Source: Micromonospora sp. WMMD882 (GTDB lineage Bacteria > Actinomycetota > Actinomycetes > Mycobacteriales > Micromonosporaceae). From it: a DNA stretch of 64,000 bases. Numbering within the stretch: position 1 is the stretch's first letter; every line of letters begins with the position of its first letter. Position numbers and translations under genes: made by a program. Under the pieces are notes generated by a model, which saw nothing but the letters and a program-made list of their open reading frames with translations, ran no database searches and was not told the DNA's origin. The stretch lies in NCBI RefSeq assembly GCF_027497255.1, contig NZ_CP114903.1:5084001-5148000 (forward strand), given 5' to 3'. Positions 52,722 to 62,142 of the stretch are shown here, in pieces.

Positions 52722-53900
52722 GTGTCGGTTGTTGATCTCGTGCTGCTGCTGCTCATGCTGGTGTTCGCGATAAGCGGATACCGACAGGGGTTCGTCATCG
52801 GAGCGCTGTCCTTCACCGGCTTCTTCCTGGGCGCGCTGCTCGGGCTCCAGGTCGGGCCGCTGCTGGCCCAGCGGTTCACCGACAACGTCACCCGGGTGAT
52901 CATCGCGTTGGTGGCGGTGTTCGGGTTGGCGGTGCTCGGGCAGGCCCTGGCCGGCTGGCTCGGCTCGCACCTGCGGCACGCGATCACCAGCCGGATCGGT
53001 CGCCGGGTCGACGACGTCGGCGGCGCGTTCGTCTCGTTGTTCGCGGTGATCATGGTGGCCTGGCTGGTCGCCGTGCCGCTCGGCTCGTCGTCGCTGCCCT
53101 GGCTGGCCGCCTCGGTACGCAACAGCGCGCTGCTCACCGTGGTCGACCGGGTGATGCCGGACCGCGCGCAGCAGCTCTCCACCGCGCTGCGGGACACCGT
53201 CGACACCAACGGCTTCCCGGACGTCTTCGGTGACCTCGCCCCCACCCGGGCCCGGCAGGTGTCACCGCCCGACCCGGCGCTCGCCGGCTCCCAGGTCGTC
53301 GCCAACGGGCAGCGGTCCGTGGTGAAGGTGCTCGGCTCCGCGCCGAGCTGCGGCCGGCGCATCGAGGGCTCCGGCTTCGTCTACGCCGAGAACCGGGTGA
53401 TGACGAACGCGCACGTGGTCGCCGGCACCCGTACCGTCTCGGTGGAGCTGGGCGGTGACCGGTACGACGGCCGGGTGGTGGTCTACGACCCGGACCGGGA
53501 CCTCGCCGTGCTCTACGTGCCCGACCTGCCCGGCCCGCCGATGCGGTTCGCGGCCAGGTCGGCGGCGAGCGGGGCGGACGCGATCGTCCTGGGCTTCCCG
53601 CTCGACGGCCCGTACGACGCGCAGTCGGCCCGGGTGCGTGACGTCGACCGGATCACCGGGCCGGACATCTACGCCTCCGGCGACGTCACCCGGGAGGTCT
53701 ACACCATCCGCGCGTTGGTCCGCAGCGGCAACTCCGGCGGCCCGCTGGTCGCGCCGAACGGCCTGGTGCTGGGGGTGATCTTCGCGGCGGCGGCGGACGA
53801 CCCGAACACCGGCTTCGCGGTGACCGCCGAGGAGGCCCGCCCGGTGGCGCTGGCCGGGGCGGAACGGACCCGGGGCGTCGAGACCGGCGACTGCACCTGA
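52722..53900 (+). CDS. marP: MarP-like membrane serine protease
   Basis: A 392-residue periplasmic-facing protease with four N-terminal transmembrane helices (CvpA-like, about 1-125) and a chymotrypsin-like domain. The triad is His231 (TNAHVV), Asp260 (DRDLAVLYV) and Ser338 (GNSGGPL), close to the H235/D264/S343 spacing of M. tuberculosis MarP. One Cys before the domain (GSAPSCG) and one near the C-terminus (TGDCT) could form the stabilising disulfide. In mycobacteria MarP supports acid resistance by processing the hydrolase RipA. GTG 52722 is the likely start. A hairpin terminator follows. Confidence 0.94.
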   Translation: MSVVDLVLLLLMLVFAISGYRQGFVIGALSFTGFFLGALLGLQVGPLLAQRFTDNVTRVIIALVAVFGLAVLGQALAGWLGSHLRHAITSRIGRRVDDVGGAFVSLFAVIMVAWLVAVPLGSSSLPWLAASVRNSALLTVVDRVMPDRAQQLSTALRDTVDTNGFPDVFGDLAPTRARQVSPPDPALAGSQVVANGQRSVVKVLGSAPSCGRRIEGSGFVYAENRVMTNAHVVAGTRTVSVELGGDRYDGRVVVYDPDRDLAVLYVPDLPGPPMRFAARSAASGADAIVLGFPLDGPYDAQSARVRDVDRITGPDIYASGDVTREVYTIRALVRSGNSGGPLVAPNGLVLGVIFAAAADDPNTGFAVTAEEARPVALAGAERTRGVETGDCT

Positions 53901-53905
53901 GCCGG

Positions 53906-53943
53906 GCCGGGGGAGGGGTCTGGTGAGGTCGCCCCTCCCCGGC
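53906..53943. terminator. Bidirectional hairpin between marP and the next gene
   Basis: Arms 53906-53918 and 53932-53943 pair with one bulged G, giving a 12-bp GC stem between convergent genes. Confidence 0.7.
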
Positions 53944-53957
53944 TCCGGGGGCCCGGG

Positions 53958-54896
53958 TCAGCCCAGGAACTTGTCCAGCGCGGCCTCGATCGCGCCGGTG
54001 TCCGGCGAGGCGTACGCCTTCATGGTGTTCTTGTTGTAGGTCACGAACGACGGGCAGCGCACCGCCGGCGCGTTGATCGTGCCGCCGTCGCCGATCTTCT
54101 GCGCGGTCTTCGCCGCGTAGAAGGTGAGCTGGTACCGCGACGACACGTAGTCGACCGAGACGACCTTGTCGGAGCTGTCCTTGAGCTGGCACTTGCGGCC
54201 GGTGCCCTCGCTGCCCTCCACGAACTTGAGGCAGCCGACCACGCTGACCTCGTCGAACTCGTCACTCTTGGCGTAGTACGACTTACCGTAACCGGTGGAC
54301 CGCAGCAGCCAGCTCGACGGCCGCTCCACCGAGTTGTAGAAGGTGTACGCCTTCGACCCGGCCGGAGCGCTGTACGCCTTGGCGTTGAGGATCGGGCTGC
54401 CCTCGCAGACCGCCTCGAAGTCACTGGAGTACCGCGCGGTGACCGCGTTGTTGTTCTGCGGGGCGTCGTCGCCCCCGGGCGCCGGGGCGCTGGTCGAGGG
54501 GGTGGCGCCCGGCTCGGTCTCGCCGCCGCCGGGAGCCGGGGCGGTGGCGACCGGCGGCGCCGGCTCGTCGTCGTCACCAGCGGCCACCAGCACGCCGACG
54601 CCGACGCCGCAGAGCGCCAGCAGAGCCACGGTGGCGGCGCCGACGCCGAGCCCGATGATCAGGCCGCGGTTCTTCTTCGGCGGCGGCACCGGGGCGGCGA
54701 ACTGCGGCGGCGGGGGATAACCCTGCTGGTGCCCGTAGCCGTACGGGTCCGGCTGGCCGGAGATCGGCTGCCCGGGCGGCCCCCACGGCTGCCCGGAGAT
54801 CGGCTGCCCGGGAGCCGGCTGGCCCGGCGGCGGCCCCCAGGGCTGCCCGGCGTTCGGATCGGACGGTCCTCCGTACGGAGGGTGACTGTCGCTCAT
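53958..54896 (-). CDS. Pro/Gly/Gln-rich single-pass membrane protein with external Cys domain
   Basis: A 312-residue protein. Residues 1-75 are Pro/Gly/Gln-rich with repeated GQPISGQP and GPPPGQP units. A KKNR stop signal and one transmembrane helix follow (about 77-103), then an acidic Pro/Thr linker and an external domain (about 150-312) with four Cys. The architecture resembles the Pro-rich membrane protein at 16850 but the external domains differ. It lies beside mycP on the same strand, so it may accompany the type VII locus. ATG 54896 is used; an upstream in-frame start at 54947 is possible. Function unknown. Confidence 0.75.
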   Translation of the reverse strand: MSDSHPPYGGPSDPNAGQPWGPPPGQPAPGQPISGQPWGPPGQPISGQPDPYGYGHQQGYPPPPQFAAPVPPPKKNRGLIIGLGVGAATVALLALCGVGVGVLVAAGDDDEPAPPVATAPAPGGGETEPGATPSTSAPAPGGDDAPQNNNAVTARYSSDFEAVCEGSPILNAKAYSAPAGSKAYTFYNSVERPSSWLLRSTGYGKSYYAKSDEFDEVSVVGCLKFVEGSEGTGRKCQLKDSSDKVVSVDYVSSRYQLTFYAAKTAQKIGDGGTINAPAVRCPSFVTYNKNTMKAYASPDTGAIEAALDKFLG

Positions 54897-55093
54897 CTCT
54901 AGCCCTATCGCTTCGGCGGTGCGGTGGCGCATGGGATCAGAGATCACGATAAACAGCTATGCAAACTGCCTGTTCAGCGGCGTCAGCTCTGGTTGGAGCG
55001 CGGACAGGCGGGCCTGAACTGAGGTTAAGGGCGCCGTTGGCGCAGAGTGGAGACGTGGCCACCCACAGTGAAATGGTCTGGACCGTCCGTCGG

Positions 55094-56479
55094 TCAGCGG
55101 CGGGCCGGACGGCGGAACCGGCGGACCAGCAGGACCACGGCGGTGACCAGCGCCACTACCGCCGCCACACCGGCCCAGAGCCGGGCCGGGCCGGTGACCT
55201 CCGCCCCACCCGCGGCGCGGGCCCGCCACCCGTCCCCGCGTCCCGTGCCGGTCAGACCGAGCCGGTCCGCCTCGGCCTCCGGGGCGTCGGTCGAGCCCGG
55301 CGCCCGCCCGAAGCCGACCTCGCCCGGTGAGGACCGGTCGTCCAACGGGTTGCGGGTCACCGCGGGCACGTCCCGGGTGAGCGCCGCGACCGGGTCGACC
55401 CGCCCGAAGCCGAACGTGTCGTCCCGGCCGGCGGGGCCGATGTCCCGCGCGGTGCCGATCAGCCGGTTGACCACCTCACCGGCGGAGAGCTGCGGGAAAC
55501 GGGCCCGCACCAGCGCGGCGGCGGCGGTCACCAGAGGCGCCGCGAAACTCGTCCCCTGCACCCGCCAGTAGCCGCCGGGACGGGCCCCGACCAGCCCGGT
55601 GGCCGGCGCGGTCAGCACCGTCTCCGGCCCGCTTATCGAACCGGACCAGAGGGTGTCGGTGTCCCGCTCCAGGCCGGCCACCGCGATCACCCCCGGCTCC
55701 CGGGCCGGGTACCAGGCGCGACCGTTCGGCGAGACGGCCAGGTTGCCGGTGCAGGCGACCACCACCACGTCCCGGGCGAAGGCGTAGTCCAGCGCCGCGG
55801 CCAGGGCCGGGCTGTCGCCACTGCCGCCGAGGGAGAGGTTGATGACCCGGGCCCCGTGGTCGACCGCCCACCGGACGCCCTTGGCGACGATCAGGGCGTC
55901 GTCGTAGCGGTTCTCCGCGTCGAGCACCCGGACCGGCAGGATCTTCGCGTCGGGCGCGAGCCCCACCGCGCCGCGTCTGTCGTCCCGCCGGCCGGCGATC
56001 AGCGCCGCGACGGTGGTGCCGTGCCCGACCGGGTCGGGACGACCCGCGGCGTCCGGGGTCACCAGGTCGAGGCCGGGGAGCACCTGACCGGCCAGGTCCG
56101 GGTGGGAGGCGTCCACCCCGGAGTCGATCACCGCGACGGTGACCCCGCGCCCGGTGGACGTCCGCCAGGCGGTCTCCGCGTCCAGCGCGTCGAGCTGCCA
56201 CTGGTCGTTGCGTACCTGGTCGGCGCGGGTCGGAGCGTACAGCGGCTCGACCGTGACCGGCTCCCGACGGACCGGGACCACCCGGCCCGGGGCCGTGACC
56301 GTGGCGGTGAGCGAGACCGGGGCCGGGGCCGACCAGGCCACCGGTGGGGCCGCGACGGCCGGTGGGGCCGCGACGGCCGGTGGCGGCGCGAGCGGAACGG
56401 CGGTCGCGGCGACGGCGAGCAGCGTACGGCCGATCCGTCGCCGGGCCCCGGCGACCCGTCTCCCCGGCACCGCAGTCAC
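55094..56479 (-). CDS. mycP: Mycosin-like subtilisin protease of type VII secretion
   Basis: A 461-residue S8 protease anchored outside the membrane. It has a signal peptide (about 1-38), an Ala/Pro-rich propeptide, and a catalytic domain with Asp119 (VIDSG), His153 (GHGTTVA), oxyanion Asn246 (CTGN) and Ser311 (GTSFAAP). A C-terminal transmembrane helix (about 432-453) ends in RRFRRPARR. Mycosins are essential parts of ESX secretion systems, stabilising the membrane complex and processing substrates. GTG 56479 is the start. It lies 89 bases downstream of eccC on the same strand. Confidence 0.92.
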   Translation of the reverse strand: MTAVPGRRVAGARRRIGRTLLAVAATAVPLAPPPAVAAPPAVAAPPVAWSAPAPVSLTATVTAPGRVVPVRREPVTVEPLYAPTRADQVRNDQWQLDALDAETAWRTSTGRGVTVAVIDSGVDASHPDLAGQVLPGLDLVTPDAAGRPDPVGHGTTVAALIAGRRDDRRGAVGLAPDAKILPVRVLDAENRYDDALIVAKGVRWAVDHGARVINLSLGGSGDSPALAAALDYAFARDVVVVACTGNLAVSPNGRAWYPAREPGVIAVAGLERDTDTLWSGSISGPETVLTAPATGLVGARPGGYWRVQGTSFAAPLVTAAAALVRARFPQLSAGEVVNRLIGTARDIGPAGRDDTFGFGRVDPVAALTRDVPAVTRNPLDDRSSPGEVGFGRAPGSTDAPEAEADRLGLTGTGRGDGWRARAAGGAEVTGPARLWAGVAAVVALVTAVVLLVRRFRRPARR

Positions 56480-56568
56480 ATCCTCAGCCCGTCCGTCGCA
56501 CCGGATCCATGATGCTCGGAGGTTACCCGGTCATCCGCTCCTGTTTGGTTAAACGTCGAAAAGTGGGG

Positions 56569-59500
56569 TCACGTCGGCGGGAGATGGGCGAGCTGCACCA
56601 GCCGGACCCCCTCACGCCGGGTGACCAGCCGACCCCGGCCGGGCGGCAACGGGCCGGGGCGGACCGGACCGACCAGCGCCCCCTCGTCCGGGCTGCCGCT
56701 CATCACCAGCCCGGCCGAGGCGAGCTCCCGCAGCCGCTGCACGATCGGCTCGTACTGGGACCGGCCCGCGCCACCCGAACGGCGCACCAGCACCAGGTGC
56801 AGGCCCACGTCCCGGGCCTGGGGCAGGTGGTCCTCCAGGGCCCGCAACGGGTTGACCGGACCGGTGGCGACCAGGTCGTAGTCGTCCACCAGCACGAACA
56901 GCTCCGGCCCCGTCCACCAGGACCGCTGCCGCAACTGGGCGGCCGTCACCTCCGGGCCGGGCTTGCGGCGTTCCATGTACCCGGCCACCGACTCGATCAG
57001 CTCGGCGGTGCCGGACGCCGCCGTGCCGTACCCGATCAGGTGTTCCGACTCGATCGCGCCGAGCAGGCTGCGCCGGTAGTCCACCAGGATGATCCGGGCC
57101 TGCTCCGGGGTGAACCGGCGGGTGATCGAGGTGGCCAGGGCGCGCAGGAACGACGACTTGCCGCACTCGGCGTCCCCGAACACCACGAAGTGCGGCTCGC
57201 TGGCGAAGTCCAGCAGCACCGGCCGCAGGTCCGACTCCGCGATGCCCACCGGGATCCGCAGCCCGGTCGACGCCGACAGGTCCAGCTCCGCGTACGGCAG
57301 CACCGGCGGCAGCAGCCGCACCGCCGGGGCGGCCGGCCCCGGCCACGCCCCGGCCACCGCCTTCACCAGGTCGCCGGTGTCCCCGCCGGTGGCGGCCAAC
57401 CGGGGCACGGCGGTCAGGAAGTGCAGCTTCTCGGCCGTGATGCCCCGGCCCGCCCGGCCCTCCGGCACGTTCATCGCCGCCTGCCGCCCGACCGCCGAGT
57501 CGGACGGGTCACCGAGACGCAGCTCCAGCCGGGAACCGAACAGGTCCCGGATCGCCGGCCGGAAGTCCAGCCAGCGGATCGCGCTCACCACCACGTGCAC
57601 GCCGTACGCGAGCCCCCGGGCGGCCAGGTCGGTGACCGGCCCCTCCAGGTCGTCGAACTCGCCGCGCACCACGCCCCAGCCGTCCACCACCAGGAAGACG
57701 TCCCCGAACGGGTCGGGCGTCGACTGCCCGGCGGCGACCAGCGCCGCCCGCCGCTGCCGGTAGGCGGCCATCGACTCCACGCCCGCCTCGGCGAAGCGCT
57801 GCTCCCGCTCGGCCAGCAACGAGGTCAGTTCCCCGACCGCGCGCCGGACCGCCGTCGGGTCGGCCCGGCCGGCCACCCCGCCGACGTGCGGCAGGTCGCG
57901 CAACGCGCCCAGCCCGCCGCCGCCGAAGTCCAGGCAGTACACCTGCACCTCGTACGGGGTGTGGGTGAGCGCGAGCGCGCAGACCAACGTACGCAGCAGG
58001 TCCGACTTGCCGCTGCGCGGCTGCCCGACCACGGCGACGTGCCCGGCCGCCCCGTCCAAGGCCAGCCACAGCAGGTCCCGCCGCTGGTCGGCGGGGCGGT
58101 CGACGAGCGCCACCGGCACCTGGAGCGCGCCGTGCAGCTCCGGGTTGCCGAAGGTCAGGCCGCGCGCCGGGTCGACGCCCACCGGGCCGAGCAGGTCGTC
58201 CAGGGCCGGCGAGGCGTCCAACGGCGGCAACCACACCTGGTGCGCCGGCGGCCCCTGCCCGGCGAGCCGACCGACCAGCACGTCCAGCAGGCTCTCGCCG
58301 CCGGTGGGCTCCTCGGCGGGCCGGGCCGGCCTGGCGACCGGCTCGGGCGCGGGCACGAAGTGGGTGGAGAACTCCAGCAGCCGGGGCGCGCCGGCCGGGC
58401 CACCGCCCACGCCGGGCCCGCGCCGCCGGGCCGGCCCGGAGACGTACGCGGCCTTGAACCGGACCAGCGGCTCGGCGCCGAAACGCAGGTAACCGTGCCC
58501 GGGGGAGCGGGGCAGGTCGTGCGCGTCGGGCACGCCGAGCACCGTCCGGGACTCCAGCGCGGAGAAGGTCCGCAACCCGATCCGGTACGACAGGTGGGTG
58601 TCCAACCCGCGCAGCCGACCCTCCTCCAGTCGCTGCGAGGCCAGCAGCAGGTGCACCCCCAGCGAGCGGCCCAACCGGCCGATCTGCACGAACAGGTCGA
58701 TGAAGTCCGGCTTGTGGAACAGCAGCTCGGAGAACTCGTCGCAGATCACCAGCAGGGACGGCAGCGGCGCGAGCGGGGTACCCGCCGCCCGGGCCCGCTC
58801 GTAGTCCCGCAGGCTGGCGAAGTTCCCGGCCCGCCGCAGCAGCTCCTGCCGGCGGGTCAGCTCGCCGTTGAGCGCGTCGGCCATCCGGTCGACGAGCGGC
58901 AGCGCGTCCGCCAGGTTGGTGATCACCGCGGCGGTGTGCGGCAGCCTGTCGAACGAGGCGAAGGTGGCCCCGCCCTTGAAGTCGACCAGGACGAAGTTGA
59001 GCGCCTCCGAGCTGTGCGTGGCGGCCAACCCCAGCACCAGGGTGCGCAGCAGCTCCGACTTGCCGGAGCCGGTCGCCCCGATCAGCAGGCCGTGCGGGCC
59101 CATGCCGTCCTGCGCGGACTCCTTAAGGTCCAGCTCGATCGCCCCGCCGTCGACGCCCACCCCGATCGGCGCCCGCAGCCGGTCCCGGGGGGCGCGGGGC
59201 GCCCAGCCCTGCTCGGCCGCGAAGTTCTCCGGGTCACCGAGGCCCAGCAGCTCGGGCAGCCCCAGCTCGGCCCGCGACGGCGCGTCCGACCCCTGCACGG
59301 CGCTGGCCAGCCGCAGCGGCGCCAACCGGCGGGCCACCGCCTCGGCGTCGGTGACCGCGAGCTGGTCGGGAACGCCGACCTCGGCGTGACCGTCCGCCGC
59401 GTACGAGCGCAACCGCCCGTCGCGGACCTCAAGCACCAGGGTCGTCCGGTCGAGCAGCCGTGGCGGCGGGGTGTGCAGGTCGACCACGGTGACCGCGTCG

Positions 59501-60612
59501 ATGCCGCCGTCGGAGACGAGGTGGGTGGCGCCGGTCAGGTCCGCGCCGTCGAGCACCACCACCACGTGCGGCCCGTCCGTGGCCGGCCCGGCCGGGCTGA
59601 ACCGGGACCGGTTGCCCAGCACGTCGCCGAGGAGCTGCTCCAGCTCGACGGCCGCGCTGGCCACCAGCCGGACCGGCCCCAGCGCGTCGGCGCGGCCGGG
59701 ATGGTGGGCGTGCGGCAGCCACTTGACCCACTCCCAGGCGGCCCGCCGCTCCGGGCCGGCGCACACCGCGACGAGCAGCTCGTCCGGGGCGTGGAAGACG
59801 GCGAGCTGGGTGAGCATCGCCCGGGCCAGCGCCTGCGCCGCCGGTGAGCCGCCCACCGGTCCGGGCGGCCCGTCCGAACCGCCGGGGAGGCCGTCCGGCA
59901 GCGTCGCCGACCGGCCGGGGACGCCGTCCGGTGGCGTCGCCGACCCGCCGTCGGGGCCGCGCAGGAACACCCGGGCGAAGCTGCGCAGCGAGAGCGCCAC
60001 CGGCAGCTCCGGCACCACCGAGTACGCGTCCAGGAACCGGCGCAACGCGCCGGCCGTCATCGGCTCCAGCTCCTCCAGCGGCCGGGTGGTGGGCGGCGCC
60101 AGCGGGGTCGCCAGGGTCTGCGGCCCGAGCGCCACCCGGACCACCGCGAAATCCGGGTCGCTGGGCCGCCGCTCCCACACCCGGTGACTGTCGACCGTGG
60201 ACCACAGCCCGGCCGGGTCGGGATGCCGGTAGAACAGGCCGGCGCGCTGCCGGGCGGCGTTCTGCCGGACCTGGCGGCGCAGCACCGCCAGGTGCCGCAG
60301 GTACTCCCGCCGGGCGGCCATCATCTCCGACTTCTTCGGCATGCCGGCGGCGCTGCCCCACGAGGTGACCAGCATGGCCAGCGACGACAGCCCGAACATG
60401 CCGCCGACCACGTAGGAGTACGCGCCGCCGCCCCGGCCGAACATCATCGCCATCGCCACCGTGCCGCCGAGCATCGGCAGGACCATCAGCATCTGCTGCC
60501 ACCGGCCGCCGGTGACCTCCGGGATCTCCGGCGGGGCCTCGACGGGCAGCTCACCGACCGGGATCTCCGGCGCCGGTCGACGCGGCGGTCGCTTGATGAC
60601 GACAGTGGACAA
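56569..60612 (-). CDS. eccC: EccC, FtsK/SpoIIIE-type ATPase of type VII secretion
   Basis: A 1347-residue motor ATPase that recognises and drives ESX substrates. Two N-terminal membrane helices (about 40-85) precede three FtsK-type ATPase domains with Walker A motifs GATGSGKS, GQPRSGKS and GDAECGKS. The second and third have diverged Walker B segments (LVVDGWG, LVDDYDL), as is usual. I chose TTG 60612 because GGGGGGAGGA lies just upstream and the protein then begins with the conserved STVVIKRPPRRPAPEIP; ATG 60654 adds 14 unconserved residues and has no ribosome site. A roughly 33-bp tandem repeat inserts an SATPPDGVPG/SATLPDGLPG segment near residues 220-245. Confidence 0.93.
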   Translation of the reverse strand: MSTVVIKRPPRRPAPEIPVGELPVEAPPEIPEVTGGRWQQMLMVLPMLGGTVAMAMMFGRGGGAYSYVVGGMFGLSSLAMLVTSWGSAAGMPKKSEMMAARREYLRHLAVLRRQVRQNAARQRAGLFYRHPDPAGLWSTVDSHRVWERRPSDPDFAVVRVALGPQTLATPLAPPTTRPLEELEPMTAGALRRFLDAYSVVPELPVALSLRSFARVFLRGPDGGSATPPDGVPGRSATLPDGLPGGSDGPPGPVGGSPAAQALARAMLTQLAVFHAPDELLVAVCAGPERRAAWEWVKWLPHAHHPGRADALGPVRLVASAAVELEQLLGDVLGNRSRFSPAGPATDGPHVVVVLDGADLTGATHLVSDGGIDAVTVVDLHTPPPRLLDRTTLVLEVRDGRLRSYAADGHAEVGVPDQLAVTDAEAVARRLAPLRLASAVQGSDAPSRAELGLPELLGLGDPENFAAEQGWAPRAPRDRLRAPIGVGVDGGAIELDLKESAQDGMGPHGLLIGATGSGKSELLRTLVLGLAATHSSEALNFVLVDFKGGATFASFDRLPHTAAVITNLADALPLVDRMADALNGELTRRQELLRRAGNFASLRDYERARAAGTPLAPLPSLLVICDEFSELLFHKPDFIDLFVQIGRLGRSLGVHLLLASQRLEEGRLRGLDTHLSYRIGLRTFSALESRTVLGVPDAHDLPRSPGHGYLRFGAEPLVRFKAAYVSGPARRRGPGVGGGPAGAPRLLEFSTHFVPAPEPVARPARPAEEPTGGESLLDVLVGRLAGQGPPAHQVWLPPLDASPALDDLLGPVGVDPARGLTFGNPELHGALQVPVALVDRPADQRRDLLWLALDGAAGHVAVVGQPRSGKSDLLRTLVCALALTHTPYEVQVYCLDFGGGGLGALRDLPHVGGVAGRADPTAVRRAVGELTSLLAEREQRFAEAGVESMAAYRQRRAALVAAGQSTPDPFGDVFLVVDGWGVVRGEFDDLEGPVTDLAARGLAYGVHVVVSAIRWLDFRPAIRDLFGSRLELRLGDPSDSAVGRQAAMNVPEGRAGRGITAEKLHFLTAVPRLAATGGDTGDLVKAVAGAWPGPAAPAVRLLPPVLPYAELDLSASTGLRIPVGIAESDLRPVLLDFASEPHFVVFGDAECGKSSFLRALATSITRRFTPEQARIILVDYRRSLLGAIESEHLIGYGTAASGTAELIESVAGYMERRKPGPEVTAAQLRQRSWWTGPELFVLVDDYDLVATGPVNPLRALEDHLPQARDVGLHLVLVRRSGGAGRSQYEPIVQRLRELASAGLVMSGSPDEGALVGPVRPGPLPPGRGRLVTRREGVRLVQLAHLPPT

Positions 60613-60709
60613 CCCGTCCTCCCCCCGGCGCTCGGCCACCCGAGCCCGGCCCATGGTAGGTAAAGTGCTGCCGTCCGCGCGTCCCGCCGGCTGAAGTGGA
60701 GAGACGTCG
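60613..60709. promoter_or_regulatory. Divergent promoter region eccC/eccD
   Basis: Under 100 bases separate the two divergent type VII genes. Strong ribosome sites face each way (GGGGGGAGGA for eccC, GGAGAG for eccD). The AT-richer GGTAGGTAAAG near 60655 is the likely shared promoter core. Confidence 0.4.
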
Positions 60710-62113
60710 ATGACCACCGGGCTGGCCCGCGTCACGATCAGCGCCCCGCAGCGGCGGTTGGACGTGGCCCTGCCGGAGCAGGTCCCGCTCGCCGAGCTGC
60801 TCCCCGAGGTGCTCCGGCACGCTGGCGAGGGACTGGCCGACGACGGGGAACGCCACGGCGGCTGGCTGCTGCGCCGCTCCGACGGCGCGGTGCTGGCCAC
60901 CGGTCAGGCGCTGCTCGCCCAGGGGGTCCGCGACGGGGAGATCCTGCACCTGGTGCCGGCCCGCGCCCACTGGCCGGAGCTGGAGTACGACGACGTCGTC
61001 GAGGCGATCGCCGACGGGGCCCGCCGCCGGGGGACCGCCTGGTCACCGCCGGCCACCCGGGCCGCCGCGCTGGCCGGGGCCGGCGTGCCGCTGGCCGTCG
61101 GACTGGTCGCGCTGCTGGCCGGCGGCCCCGACCACCCGGGCGACTGGCTGGTCGCGGCCGTGCTGGCCGGCCTGCTCGCGGTGGCCGGCGGCGTCGCCTC
61201 GCGGGCGTACGGGGACGGCCCGGCCGGCGCCACCCTCGGCGGGTACGCCCTGCCGTACGCCTTCGCGGCGGGCGCGCTGCTGGTCAGCTCCGGCGACCCG
61301 GTGGGCCCGCTCGGGCCGGCGCGCTGGCTGGGCGCGCCCGAGCTGCTGGCCGGCTCGGTGGCCCTGCTCCTGGTGGCGGCGCTCGGCCTGCTCGGGGTCG
61401 CCGCCCGGCTGCGGGTCTTCGTGGCCGGCGCGACCGTCGGGCTGGCCGGCGCGGCGACCGCCCTGCTCGGGCTGCTCCTCACCCCCGCCGGCAGCGCGGC
61501 GGTGCTGCTCAGCCTCCTGGCTTTCGTGGTCGGCGCGCTGCCCCTGCTGGCCATCCGGCTGGGCAAGGTGCCGCTGCCGCCGATCACGTTGCCGACCGAC
61601 GCGGACACCGCGCCCGGCGCCGGGGTCCGTGACCTGCCGGACGCCGACCGGGTGCACGCGGCCGTGGCCCGCACCGAGGAGACGCTGACCGGGATGCTGC
61701 TCGGGCACGCGGTGCTGGCGGTCGCCGCTAGCGTCGTGCTCACCGTGACCGGTGGGGTCGCCGGCCGGATCCTGGTCGCGGTCACCGCGACGGTGCTGCT
61801 GCTGCGGGCCCGACTGTTCGTGGCGGTACGGCAGCGGGTGCCCGCCGTGGCGGCCGGGCTGACCGGGCTCGGCGTGCTCGGCGTGGCGCTCGTCGAGGGG
61901 GCCGGCCCGGCCACCCTCCTCGGGCTGGTCGCCGCCGCCGCGGCGCTCGCCCTGCTCACCGTGGCCGCCGGCGCCACCTACGCGCAGCGCCCCGTCTCGC
62001 CGTACCTGGGTCGGGTGGCCGACCTGGTCGACACGCTGCTGGTGGTGTCGATGGTGCCGGTGGCGTGCGCGGTGCTCGACCTGTACGACCGGGCCCGGGG
62101 GCTGCTCGGCTGA
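60710..62113 (+). CDS. eccD: EccD, membrane channel component of type VII secretion
   Basis: A 467-residue integral membrane protein. The first ~90 residues form a ubiquitin-like YukD domain (ARVTISAPQRRLDVALPEQ ...), followed by about eleven hydrophobic helices, the standard EccD plan. It would build the inner-membrane pore with EccC. ATG 60710 is preceded by GGAGAG. It is divergent from eccC. No eccB, eccE or WXG100 (esx) gene is visible in the window. Confidence 0.92.
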   Translation: MTTGLARVTISAPQRRLDVALPEQVPLAELLPEVLRHAGEGLADDGERHGGWLLRRSDGAVLATGQALLAQGVRDGEILHLVPARAHWPELEYDDVVEAIADGARRRGTAWSPPATRAAALAGAGVPLAVGLVALLAGGPDHPGDWLVAAVLAGLLAVAGGVASRAYGDGPAGATLGGYALPYAFAAGALLVSSGDPVGPLGPARWLGAPELLAGSVALLLVAALGLLGVAARLRVFVAGATVGLAGAATALLGLLLTPAGSAAVLLSLLAFVVGALPLLAIRLGKVPLPPITLPTDADTAPGAGVRDLPDADRVHAAVARTEETLTGMLLGHAVLAVAASVVLTVTGGVAGRILVAVTATVLLLRARLFVAVRQRVPAVAAGLTGLGVLGVALVEGAGPATLLGLVAAAAALALLTVAAGATYAQRPVSPYLGRVADLVDTLLVVSMVPVACAVLDLYDRARGLLG

Positions 62114-62142
62114 GCGGCCCCCGGGCCCGGGTCGTCACGTGG

